NCBI GenBank assembly: GCA_024867545.1
Contig: JANFNE010000063.1
Coordinates: forward strand, 182,501 to 246,500
Length of the DNA stretch: 64,000 bases
Origin: Phytopythium helicoides
Taxonomy: Eukaryota > Oomycota > Peronosporomycetes > Pythiales > Pythiaceae
Direction: 5' to 3'
Shown here one piece after another: positions 21,223-31,111 of the stretch. The translations under genes and the position numbers were made by a program. Each line of letters starts with the position of its first letter. Position 1 is the stretch's first letter. The notes below the pieces were generated by a model. That model searched no databases. It saw only the letters and a list, made by a program, of their open reading frames with translations, and was not told the origin of the DNA.

Positions 21223-23056
21223 ATGCTCCGCGTCTCTGCCCGTGCCCTGCGCCGCGCGCGCCTCGTCTCATCCGCTGCGCGCGCCGTCGGCGGCGACGCG
21301 CCGGCGCTGCTGCGCTCGAGCGCTGCGTCGCAGCGCCGCGCCATGGGCTTCTTCTCGGACCTCAAGAACCAGCTGAAGAACGAGATCGACAAGAACGAGG
21401 AGCTCAAGAAGTCGTTCGAGGAGCTCGAGAAGGCCAAGGAGAGCGTGGAGAAGGAGATCGAGAAGGCCAAGGAGAGCGTCGAAAAGGAGTTTGAGAAGAC
21501 CAAGGAGAGCGTCGAGGAGGCAGCCAAGAGCGCCTCCCAGAAGATCAAGGACTCGTACGAGGAGAACGTCAAGGCTGCTCCCGCCAAGAAGACCGAGGAG
21601 GAGCAGGAGGCGGCCAAGAGCGAAGACAGCAGCTCCAACGCGGAGAAGGACGGCGAGCAGCCCGAGACCGCCAAGCCTGAGGAGGAAGGCGGCAAGACTG
21701 CGAACGAGGAGGTGCGATCTACGTTTGGCCCCACTGCTGCGTGAACGAGTGCTGATGAATTTGCTGTTCGATAGGCCAAGGACGAGACGCTGGAGAACGC
21801 CCGCTCGTTTGTGAACAAGTTCTTTGCTGGCATCTCGGCGCGGAAGAGCAAAATCGCGAACGTCAACGCCAAGTGGAGTGAAGAGTGGAAGGATGCGGCA
21901 CGTGAGCTGTTCGGATCCAAGGAGAAGCGCTCGATCGACGAGGCGCTCGCGTCGGTGCGTACTCCCACGATGAAGCACACGCCCGCTCCGAAGGACGGCG
22001 AGGAGGCCGAGGAGTACACTGGTACGAGCGCGCTGGTCGCTGTCAAGGAGGAGGAGAGCGCCTGGCAAAAGGTCAGCGCGCGCTTCCGTGAGGCGCCCAT
22101 CATTCAGGGCATCCTCGACGCTGCCAAGCAGGCTGCTCGCACGGAGGCTGGCAAGAAGGTCGGCGCCAGGGCGAAGCAGGTGAAGGACAAGGTGGGCGAC
22201 GCTAAGGAGGAGGTGCTCGAGTTCTGGGAGACGAGCCAGAACCCGTGGGTTTACCGCCTGTCGTCCATCTACGACGGTCTGTTTGGCGAGACACCGATGG
22301 CCATCGCGATCAAGTATGTGCTCTTGGTTGGAAATGACGGTTTTGATTTTCATGTTTGCTCACGCCGTTCGTATTCACAATGCAGGGAGATTCGTCGTGC
22401 GGAGCCGGACTTCATCCTGGAGGAGTGGAAGGAGGTACGTTGCGTGCATAACCCTGATACTGTGGTTGATTGGAGCTCTCACCATGAATTCATTCCTTTA
22501 CTATAGAACATTGAGGAGATCGTGCTGCCTGGCGTGGTTGAGGCCTTCCTGCGTGGAAACAGCCGCGACTTGAAGAAGTGGTTCGGTGAAGCTGCGTACT
22601 CTCGCATCAACATTGCCATCCGCGAGCGCAAGTCGGAGGGTAATGTTCCGTGGTGTTTTTATCTCCTAGCACACATGTGCACCCCTGCTCATCACCCGTT
22701 TTCTTTGCACAGGCCTTGTGATGGACCCTAACGTTCTGGGTATTGACGGTGTCGAGGTCATTGAGGCGACGGTATGCACTGCTTTGGCATTGGGTTGTTT
22801 AAAGGTGTTTGGTACACTGACATAGCATTCTGTTCAGGCTGAAGACAAGCAGGCGCCGATTATTCTGGTGCGCTTCCAGGCGCAGCAGATCAACTGTATT
22901 CGCAACCGCGAGGGCGAGATTGTGGAGGGCTCGGAGGACGAGGTGCTGGCGTACTACTACATCTTCGCCTTCCAGCGCGACTACGACGAAGAGCAGGAGG
23001 CGCTGCGGTGGCGCATCGTGGACATCCACATGCAGCGCGGTGGTCGGTATTATTAG
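21223..23056 (+). CDS. TIM44: Mitochondrial import motor subunit TIM44
   Basis: Six exons: 21223-21711, 21775-22313, 22386-22434, 22507-22639, 22713-22771 and 22838-23056, giving 495 residues. Every junction is GT...AG and in phase. The presequence is arginine-rich ([20 protein letters not shown]). Residues about 43-110 form a charged coiled coil with an 11-residue repeat ([33 protein letters not shown]). The C-terminal domain carries [36 protein letters not shown], the short exon-5 segment ending VEVIEAT, and ends [20 protein letters not shown]. This is the Tim44 membrane-binding fold. In the known family it recruits mtHsp70 to the TIM23 channel on the matrix face. Introns cluster in the C-terminal half. 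Confidence 0.95.
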
Positions 23057-23364
23057 AGTGAGAGCCCAGCACCCATGCAGGTCCACGGGCACGCCGGCGA
23101 ATCGATACGTTGCCTATAGAGCGAGCTAGATCGCGTTGACACGGTTGAATGTATAGTTCCGGTTGTCTGCGTACGAAAAGATCTTGGTGTGTCTATCCCA
23201 TACCCAATTGAACACATTTACTCTCGTATAGGTTGAAGTCGATACCGTATAGTTTCCCTGACCTTCACTCCAAGGGAAACCTTTTGCCGCCTTTCAAACT
23301 CGCACTTTCCATTTTGCGCCTTCCTGCGCAAGTCCAAGCTTCGACTCAAGCTCTGCTACTCCAG
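23057..23364. other. Intergenic, DMC1 promoter region
   Basis: 308 bp between TIM44 and DMC1; no gene seen. The only structure noted is the candidate core promoter at 23301-23317. Confidence 0.55.
23301..23317 (+). promoter_or_regulatory. Candidate oomycete Inr-FPR core promoter of DMC1
   Basis: CGCACTTTCCATTTTGC, 48-64 bp before the start codon, resembles the oomycete initiator (YCAYTYY-like; first base differs) followed directly by a flanking promoter region (ATTTTGC fits MWTTTNC). Motif match by eye only. Confidence 0.4.
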
Positions 23365-25463
23365 ATGGTTCTCTCTAAAGGGTTAGTGAAGCTCTAAGCG
23401 ACGTCTAGGCTGTTATCTAAAGTGGACCATCGACAGCGAGTGCAAGGAAAAGGAACGCGCATCTCAGACCGCACGACCAGCGCTAGTGAACGACGACAGC
23501 GACGACGAGGGCGACCTCCGCTCGTATGAGCCCATCGACATGCTGCAGGACGCCGGGATCAACGTGTCCGACATCGCCAAGCTCAAGGAGGACGGATTCG
23601 CGACCATCGGGCAGCTCTTCCAGGTGTCACAGCGAAGACTTCTCACGATCAAGGGAATCAGCGAGGCGAAGATGGACAAGGTGGATTCATGTATGATAGC
23701 TACCAGTGTCTATTGTACTGAATTGGTGCGATATCTGATTTCAGCTTCTTCAAGCTGGCCGGAAGGTAACGAACTTGCTGGATGAATTCGTGTGCAGCAC
23801 GCTCTCACCTTGCATGTGAGCCAGCTCATTCCAGAGAAGAGTGGATTCATGACCGCAAACACTCTCTTTCTAAAAAATAAGGGCAAGCTGTTCATCACCA
23901 CTGGATCAAAGCGTGCGTGTGCTGTGACTTGCTGGTGTAGACTGAAAGCAATTCTCACGACAATGCCGCTCAGAGCTTGATCACATTCTCGGAGGTGGTC
24001 TCGAGACCATGTCAGTGACAGAGGTAAATTTTATCTATCTGGAACTGCAATAGATTAATCTACTCACGATTCGTTTTTGATTGCGAGCAGGTTCACGGAG
24101 AGTTTCGCACGGGAAAGACGCAGCTTTGCCACACGGTGTTGCGGTCTATGAAACATATTCATCACTTTCTTTGACTCATTTCTCACGCAGCATTATGCTG
24201 CAGCTTTGTGTGACAGCTCAGCTTCCACGTTCGCAAGGAGGTGGCGCAGGTAGACATTTGGTTGGTTGCCACAGCTTGACTTCCTGTACAGAGGCTCATG
24301 TGTTCCTGATTATCAGGTAAAGTCGCTTATGTCGACACAGAAGGCACCTTTCGACCGGTATTTTGTACTTGGCACGATCGTCCAGGCTTATGTCTGACAA
24401 ATCCTTCATGTCATGACAAGCAACGCGTCGCTGAAATTGCAAAGGAGCGGTACAACTTGGTACAACGACCGCAAGAAGTGGCTTCCGTTCAACCGTTGGC
24501 AACTGATTGCCGCATTTTGGTATTTTATAGGATGCAGCAGACGTCCTGGACAACATCATTGTCGCGAGGTGAGTCATTTTGCCGGATCTTTGTACTAGGT
24601 TCGAATTTGACGCTCTCTGCACGAAAAGAGCCCATAGTCACGACATGCAGATGGATCTGGTCGTGAAACTCGGCGTTCTCTTTGCGGTGAGTCTGGACTG
24701 ATGTAGATTTCAGTGTAGTGTTTGTAGCTGCTGAATGTATCTCTTGTCGAAGGATCCGGATCAAGGTCCCTTCCGCTTGCTGATCATCGACTCAGTCACC
24801 GCTTTGTTCCGCACCGATTTTTCTGGAAGGCAAGCATCAAGTGAGTTCGTACTCAAAGTCCTCTCCATGGCTCACCCACTGTAACATCTTAGAGGAGAGC
24901 TAAGCGAACGGCAGCAACGCCTCAATCAACACCTTATCCGTCTAGTCAAGCATGCAGAGGTATCGTATGCTTTGGTTCTTAATTTGCCGAAAATCCGTGG
25001 TCTGAGGCTTTTCGTTTGTCTAGGAATTCAACATTGCAGTCCTGGTCGTGAACCAGGTCATGGCTGATCCTGGTGCTAGCGCTATGTTTGGTCCGGTAAT
25101 GAAGCCAGTTGGTGCGCTTGACTTCGAATGTTCGTCTCTTGAATACCTTCTAAAATGCTCCGGCTCACCAGGAGGACACGTTATCTCTCATGCTGTTCAC
25201 ACGCGCATCCTGGTAAGCTCTTTATCCTTGGTTGGCAGGGTTTCATTTTTGGCTGATTCTATGGCAATCATTGCACAGATGCGCAAGGGTCGAGCAGAAA
25301 ATCGTATCTGGTGGGCGCTGTTAAACACATCTTCTCTGGCTGGTGTCGCAAACTGACGCATTTGACACTTGTTTGTAGCAAAGTGATTGACAGCCCGTGC
25401 ATGCCAGAAGCCGAGTGCACGATCCAGCTTTGCACGGGAGGGATCGCAGACAGCGACGAATAG
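23365..25463 (+). CDS. DMC1: Meiotic recombinase DMC1 (17 exons)
   Basis: Exons: 23365-23381, 23437-23680, 23745-23765, 23825-23912, 23974-24023, 24091-24135, 24204-24249, 24317-24357, 24421-24459, 24531-24568, 24629-24686, 24753-24829, 24893-24959, 25024-25111, 25172-25212, 25279-25310 and 25379-25463, giving 358 residues (family about 340). The N-terminal helix-hairpin-helix (TIGQLFQVSQRRLLTIKGIS) precedes Walker A (GEFRTGKTQ) and Walker B (LLIIDS); FSGRGELSERQQRL follows. VNQVMADPGASAMF and GGHVISHAVHTRI are DMC1-type rather than RAD51-type. DMC1 forms the meiotic strand-exchange filament. Odd features: a 21-nt exon (LLQAGRK), and one GC-AG intron at 24830-24892, chosen because it restores the conserved GRGEL; the nearby GT donor would insert QAS. 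Exon borders were set by family similarity. Confidence 0.93.
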
Positions 25464-25660
25464 AGAGTTGATGCAAGCCCTCGACGATTTTTTGGGGGTC
25501 AAATCGTGCTCAGGAAGGCTTTCGTTTATCCGTCTCAAATCAAAAAAGCCATGGCGCACTGGTGAATCAATAATTTACTTACGTGCCTTAACGCCTGTTT
25601 CATCCAGGCGTGCCTTAAATATGAGCTCTATGCTGCACGTTCTTGGCTGCTGTGTAGGAT

Positions 25661-26993
25661 CTACATGATAGATGGCATGACGCCGGCCGCGGGCTTCTCG
25701 TCAAGCGCATACCACGTCGTGTTGTACGAAGACCGGACGTCTGGGTTGATATTGTGCACCCCGACCTTGAGCTCATACGGTAACGCGTCAACTGCGTCGG
25801 CCGGCAAGGTGTCCAAGTTCCGACGCACCGCTTGCATCGCCAAGATGAGCAGCGACGAGGGCTGGTACGTGATTGTGTATCGGTACACGTCATTGTTGCG
25901 CTCGGAGCCGTTCGAGCCGCCAAAGATGAAAAGCTGGTCCTCGTGCACGACGCTGCTGTGGAAATCGCGGGCATCGGGCTGGCATCCTTCCTGCTGCTCA
26001 AAGATCCGCCACTCGCCTGTCTCCACGTTGAGCTCCGATAATTCGTTGCGACGAGTGCCCGAATCGTCACGGCCGCCGAACATGAGCAGGCGCGTCGGGT
26101 CGCTAGACATTTGCGAGATGGTGTGCGCGATACGCGACTTGGGCACGTCCCCGCTGCAGTCGAGCTGGTGCCACTCGAGCGTGTCGACGTCGAGGTAGTA
26201 CGCATCGATCGGGCCCTTCGGTGGGTCGTAGAGTCCGCCGCCAATGACGTACATGCGGTTGCCAACGACGGCGACCTGGTGCTTGTAGCGTGGGCTCGGG
26301 CGCTTGCCGCTGGTCTCCACCTTCCTCCAGATCTTGGTCATCTCGTCAAACACATAGAGGTCGTTCACATACACGTGTCCGGAGGTTCCGCCGAAGAGGT
26401 ACAGCTTGTGGTTGATCGCACAAAGGCTCTGTCCGTATCCCGGAGGTGGGTGCGCACCCTCTGCCTCGACGATGGTCCAATTCTTGTCGCGGATGGAGAA
26501 CTGCAGCAGCTTGCCCATGTTGGTCTGCCCCCAGTGCGGGCCCGAGCCGCCGAACAGGTACAGCTTGGTCTTGTCGGTGGACACGCACCACGCGTGCGAT
26601 GCGCGGCCATCGGGCGAGATGCCGTTGGAGGTCTCGATGCGCGTCCAGTGGTGGCGCAGCAGGTCGAACGCGTAGATGTCGTTGTGGCAGTTGCCGTCGT
26701 TGTAGCCGCCAAAGATGTACATCATGTCGCCAACTGTTCACAAACGCGGCGTCAGCGACCGCGCGAATAAGCGCCAAGAGCTACGATCGTCCCCACGCAC
26801 CAACGAGCGCCGAGTGTCCGCTGCGCACGGGCGGGCGGTTGCCTGACGTTGCGACGCGCGTCCAGTTGGTGAGCGACTCGCCGGCCTCGTCCTCGCCGTA
26901 CGACAGCTCGGCGCTGAAGCCGAGGCGGCGCGCGAGCGGCGAGTTGGCCCAGCGCGGGCTGTTGCGGAAGAGCTTGAGCAGGTCGTCGAACAT
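25661..26993 (-). CDS. Kelch-repeat beta-propeller protein
   Basis: Exons 26993-26801 and 26733-25661 with a 67-nt intron give 421 residues. The frame continues upstream through a CTG-repeat (poly-Gln) but without ATG, so MFDDLLKLFRNSPRW is the start. At least five Kelch repeats: RSGHSALVVGDMMYIFGG (across the splice), then blades with KLYLFGG, KLYLFGG, RMYVIGG, RLLMFGGRDD and QLFIFGGSNG, separated by DLYVFDEMTKIW-type strands. The C-terminal 75 residues (SSLLILAMQAVRRNLDTLPA to the end) are helical and outside the propeller. No BTB, F-box, RING or phosphatase domain accompanies it. Probably a protein-interaction scaffold; partner unknown. Confidence 0.85.
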
Positions 26994-27872
26994 GGTCGGC
27001 GGCTGCTGCTGCTGCTGCTGCTGGGCGAGGGCTCGGATTCGCGATTGAGCGTCGCCGACAGCCACCGCGAGCGCTCCGAGCGCTATCTTTGGCGGGGCTC
27101 GCAGCTGGTAACCGACTCGGTAAAGATAGGAATGCCGCGCGGTCGCAGCAGCGCATCGGCTCGCTCGCTACGTTACGGCATCTCTCTACTGTCTCTTTGG
27201 CTTTTCTTCTCTCAAGAGGTGAATCACTTGCGCTTTGTATGCAAGCGCGATGGACGCGTCTGGACGCAGTGACAGTGGTGGCTGGGGTGCCTGTGCGACG
27301 CGCGCGATAAGCGTCGCATCGTGGATTGAACGACTTGAAGATGCAACCGAGTGTGAGCACCACCACCACGATCACGTACAGTACAGTACACTGCAGCGAG
27401 GCGGAGCGGCCCACGGCTCCGTCTCGCTGGTGCAGGTACTACTACCGAGCTGGCGAGCACCGAGCAACGAGCAACGCTTCAGGATCGGCCGCAAGAAGTC
27501 GCTCGGTTGCATGCGAGCGTCGTCCGGTTGCATGGTTGAAGCCCCGTTTCACCCAATCAGATGGTTTAGAAGGCGCTTTTGGCCAATCGAAGGCGCTAAC
27601 GCCACAGAGTGAACGTGGCGTGAACCGACCCGCCGATCCATTTCGTGCATCTCCTGGCGTACAAACGCCATGCTGAGGTGGGTGGGCCGCAACGCTAACG
27701 GTTGTAGCCAGGTCGGCAGTCGAGACCGCCGCAGAAAGGAATCCAGGCGAATCCTTCAGATGATGGCAGAAATTCCTCCGTTTGTGGCGGATATGCTGTT
27801 CGAAAGGTCGATCATGCCACATGATAGTTCAGATCGCGAGTGGCCTTCCGGCCTGCTGTTGATAGAAAGACC
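26994..27872. other. Intergenic between divergent Kelch and La genes
   Basis: 879 bp with no supported gene; open frames on both strands lack recognisable domains or consistent splicing. Holds a (CTG)n tract at about 27003-27022 and a CCAAT pair at 27553 and 27583. Confidence 0.5.
27553..27587 (+). promoter_or_regulatory. Paired CCAAT boxes upstream of La gene
   Basis: CCAAT at 27553-27557 and 27583-27587, 30 bp apart, the same spacing as in the HAS1/TIM44 promoter. About 290-320 bp before the La start codon. Function inferred. Confidence 0.38.
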
Positions 27873-28857
27873 ATGGCGGAGGCCGCGCCGAGGGCCAAGT
27901 CGCTGCGCAAGCGGCTGCAGCGGCAGCTCGAGTTCTACCTGAGCGAGAGCAACCTGCGCCAGGACAAGTTCCTGCGTCAGCACATGGACGAGCGCGGCTT
28001 CCTGGCCGTGCAGCTACTTCTCTCGTTCAACAAGTGCGGCTTTCCACCGCCGACTGCTCTCGCATGGCAGCACCCTGACTCGTTTTGGTTGTCGCAGACT
28101 CAAGGCGCTGAACGCCACCGAGCGTTTGGTGCTCGAGGCGGCCGAGAAGTCGCCGGCTATCCGCGTGGACCGAGCGGCTGCCGCCATCGCGCCTATCGCC
28201 CTCCCGCCTGATGACGACGACGCTGGTGTGTGCTGCGAGCCTGATGGAGGAGTTGGTGGTGGACTCGCAGAGCGGCTTCTAATATCTAGTTGCCGTAGAT
28301 GAGCGTACGATCTACATTGAAGGCTTTGCGGTTGACGACGACCACGACTCGCTGCGGAAGACCTTTTCGTCATTTGGGAAGGTACTGGGAACAATGCTGC
28401 GAGCTGTCTTCAACGACTCGGAACTCAATAATGGATCACTGCATTCCAGGTGAACCTCGTGAGCATGCCGCGCTTCCAGCAGAGCCGAAAGTTCAAGGGT
28501 TTTGCGTTCATCGAGTTTGCGGAGGCTTCAGCTGTGGGAAGCGTGGTCAAGTCGGCGGCAGCGCGCGATCCTGCGCTCAAGGGTATTCGAGTGATGACCA
28601 AGCTCCGTTGGCTCGCCCTGAAGGAACAACTCAAGGCGAAGTTAGCTGAGGACGGAGGTGAGCATACTCACAAGGCTGACTCCCAATCAAAGGTTACAAC
28701 GAAGGATGAAAGTCAGAAGCCGTTAGCAGAAGGCGAACCGCGTCAGCGAAAAAAGAAGCGATCGGCTCACATTCGCTTTGGCGGCAGCGACGAGAGTGAG
28801 GACTCTGATGGCGCAGCTGACGCACAAGATGCCATCAAGAAGACACGAATTGAATAA
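27873..28857 (+). CDS. La-type RNA-binding protein (La motif plus RRM)
   Basis: Exons 27873-28033, 28098-28225, 28290-28381 and 28450-28857 give 262 residues. The La winged helix occupies about 11-95: RQLEFYLSESNLRQDKFL carries the 3'-oligo(U)-pocket residues Gln18, Tyr22, Asp31 and Phe33, with Phe21 where Tyr is usual. Splicing restores LLSFNK-LKALNATERLV. The RRM has RNP2 TIYIEGF and RNP1 KFKGFAFIEF. The C-terminus is basic then acidic (QRKKKRSAHIRFGGSDESED). There is no second RRM, so it is shorter than vertebrate La or LARP7. Such proteins bind UUU-3' ends of Pol III transcripts, including pre-tRNAs. Whether it is genuine La or LARP7-like cannot be decided here. Confidence 0.88.
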
Positions 28858-28898
28858 CAAAGCTCGGAGGCTTACGGTATTACTGCAGACATGTCGTC

Positions 28899-31111
28899 TT
28901 AGACGCGGAATGCCGCGGGATCGATGTGCTCCAGGTCGTACATCTCTGCCAGCTTCTTCATCATTTCTTTGCGCGCTACGCTGTTTGCGTTGTCGTACAC
29001 CAGATCGTACAGAGAACTCAGGTTGAACACGACCACACCATTCAAGAATCGCGTCGGATTGGCGCGAATCATACGCTCCAGCGCCGCCACCGCTCCCTTC
29101 ACGTCGCAGCAGTACAATGCACAAATGGAGTAATTGTTGACAGCAGCACAGACCAAGTCTTCCTCCAGGAAAACTTCGTCGTCCTGAAGCCCTGGCTGCG
29201 AGTCGTGCTCCGGGTAAAAATCAGCGACCCGACGGGCCTCCAGGTCGAGCACTCCATCAAACGCGCTCAGCGCCTCCTGCTGTTTGTTCTGCGCAAAGTA
29301 GAGCAGGCCGTCGTTTAGAAGTAGTCGAGCGTCCAATTGCGCCATCTGGTTCGCCTCCTCATCAGTGGGAACAGCTCGACTCGCTTTCAGAAGCTCCGCA
29401 CACGATCTCGCCAACGCGAAGATCTTCTCCGCTGTTGATAAGTCTCCCATCTGGAGGTTAATGCGGCCAAGTCGCGACAAAACAATCACTTTCTCGTCGA
29501 GTGTCAGCTTCTCAACCTATTTGTCAACAAGAAAAGTTATAGTGAATCCATCGAATGAGTTTCTGCGTACCAACTCACGCACCTCAATCTTGGAGCAAAC
29601 TCGAAGCGCAAGAGAAAACTTTTGTTGCTGAACGAGATGGTTCACCAATGCAAATTGAGCAATCCGCATCCACTTTGAAGCCACGGTGTCCGGAACCCCA
29701 AGGATGTCCATCGTGATATCGTCCTCTATTGCCCGTCGAAGCTTGCTGATGAGCTGGTACAATTGCTTCTCATGGAGTGGAAAGTTGCCCTTGCACTTGC
29801 TAAGCAGCGCCTGTAGCAGTCGAAGTCGAATAGGAACGTACACTCTGGAGTACCCTTGGTCGCCAGCGCTGTTGATGATGCCAGCAGATGGCTCGTCAAG
29901 ATCGCCGATTTGATCCAACACACTAGCAGCGTTGTCGAAGTGTCCGTCTTTGATCAATCCAGCGAGCCACCACGACTTAATCGTCAGAGTTTCCGCAGGG
30001 TCACTTGCTGGGCTTTGCAGCATCGCAAGGGCTTTCTTTGTCAACGACTTCCAGCGCTTCTGCTTGTACAAGCTCTCGAGGCTATGAATGGAATCAGGAA
30101 CGTCTGCGAGGAGCAACTTGGACGCAGGTGGATTTCCAGCAGACGGGTTGCGTGGGTCTCTGAATTGAGCACCTAGCGGCAGACTGAGGAACTGGTCGAG
30201 CAGTTCATCTGCAGATGGTACGGAGAGATTTGCTCGAGGCGGCGAAGGTGTCGCGCGCTGAGCGTATTGCTGGGTGGACGGAGAGATTGCCGATCTCGAT
30301 CCTGTCGACGTCGGAGGAGAGGATCCTGGAGCCCGGTACGATTGCGTACGCGCGTTGCTCGGATCTGCATACCCCAGGAACGGCGCTGCAGCAGGCGGTG
30401 GCTGCTGACCAAACTGGCGAGATGGGAGAGGAGGTGTCTGCTCGCCAGGTTGCTGCCCGTATGAGAAGCTCTGCGAGGTTCTTCGAATAGGCGGTGCGCT
30501 GTTGGGTGCAGGTGTGCGCTCGGGACTGCCAAAGAGGTTCTGGTACTGCGCGCGCGGCTGGCTCACGCGTCCTGGAGGCGTCGCCGCCGAGGGTGCGCCA
30601 AACAAACTCTCGGCCGCCGCGCGCTCCACTCTCGGGAACAACTCCGGCTGCTGCATCTGGGCGGATCCTTGAACTTGGAAAGGCGGCGCCGGCGGCGTGA
30701 GCGACCCGAACGGGTCCGGCGTCGCGTAGGCCCCCGTCGATCTGCTGCTGCTCGAAGTCCCAAACAGATCGACGGCCGGCGGCGCGACTGGCGGCGGCGC
30801 CGACTGCACGCTCTTGAGCGGGGAAGTGGCGCGGCGCTGCGGCACGAGCGGCGTCGACAGCTGCGTAGGCGCCGCGCGCGCTACGGTGCCAGGGAACGAG
30901 CCGCCTGGGGCGATGCCCGGCCGGATCTGGTTCACCATGGCCACGGGGCTGGGGATGGCGCGCGCCAGAGCGTTGGTCGAGCGTCCAGAGGCGCAGCGAG
31001 GAGGGAGCAGACGTACCCGGAGGCGAAGGGCGAGGCGCGCGCCGCGCCTGGGGCGGCGGCCGCCGGCTGTGAGCCCGCGGGCACGTGGAACGACTGCGAG
31101 CGGTCCACCAT
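28899..31111 (-). CDS. TRAPPC12: TRAPPC12-like TRAPPIII tethering subunit
   Basis: Exons 31111-31017, 30948-29583 and 29516-28899 (introns 68 and 66 nt) give 692 residues. The first 290 residues are Pro/Ser/Gln-rich and disordered. From ELLDQFLSLPLGAQF onward it is helical: SLYKQKRWKSLTKKAL, TLTIKSWWLAGLIKDGHFDN and several TPR-like hairpins. The C-terminus has NGLLYFAQNKQQEALSAF-like spacing (actual LNDGLLYFAQNKQQEAL), AAVNNYSICALYC and VVFNLSSLYDLVYD, matching the TRAPPC12 tail. In the known family it joins TRAPPIII, acting in ER-to-Golgi or autophagy tethering as a Rab1 exchange-factor complex. The start was set by ATG 31111, whose short exon is joined by a good GTACGT donor. Confidence 0.82.

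Noticed and set aside
21087..22353. Long minus-strand frames over TIM44
   Set aside because: Shadows of TIM44 exons that read through its introns, without motifs.
23766..23797. 32-nt intron in DMC1
   Set aside because: Using the acceptor at 23824 gives a 59-nt intron and a gap-free match to the family (LLQAGRK-LIPEKSGF).
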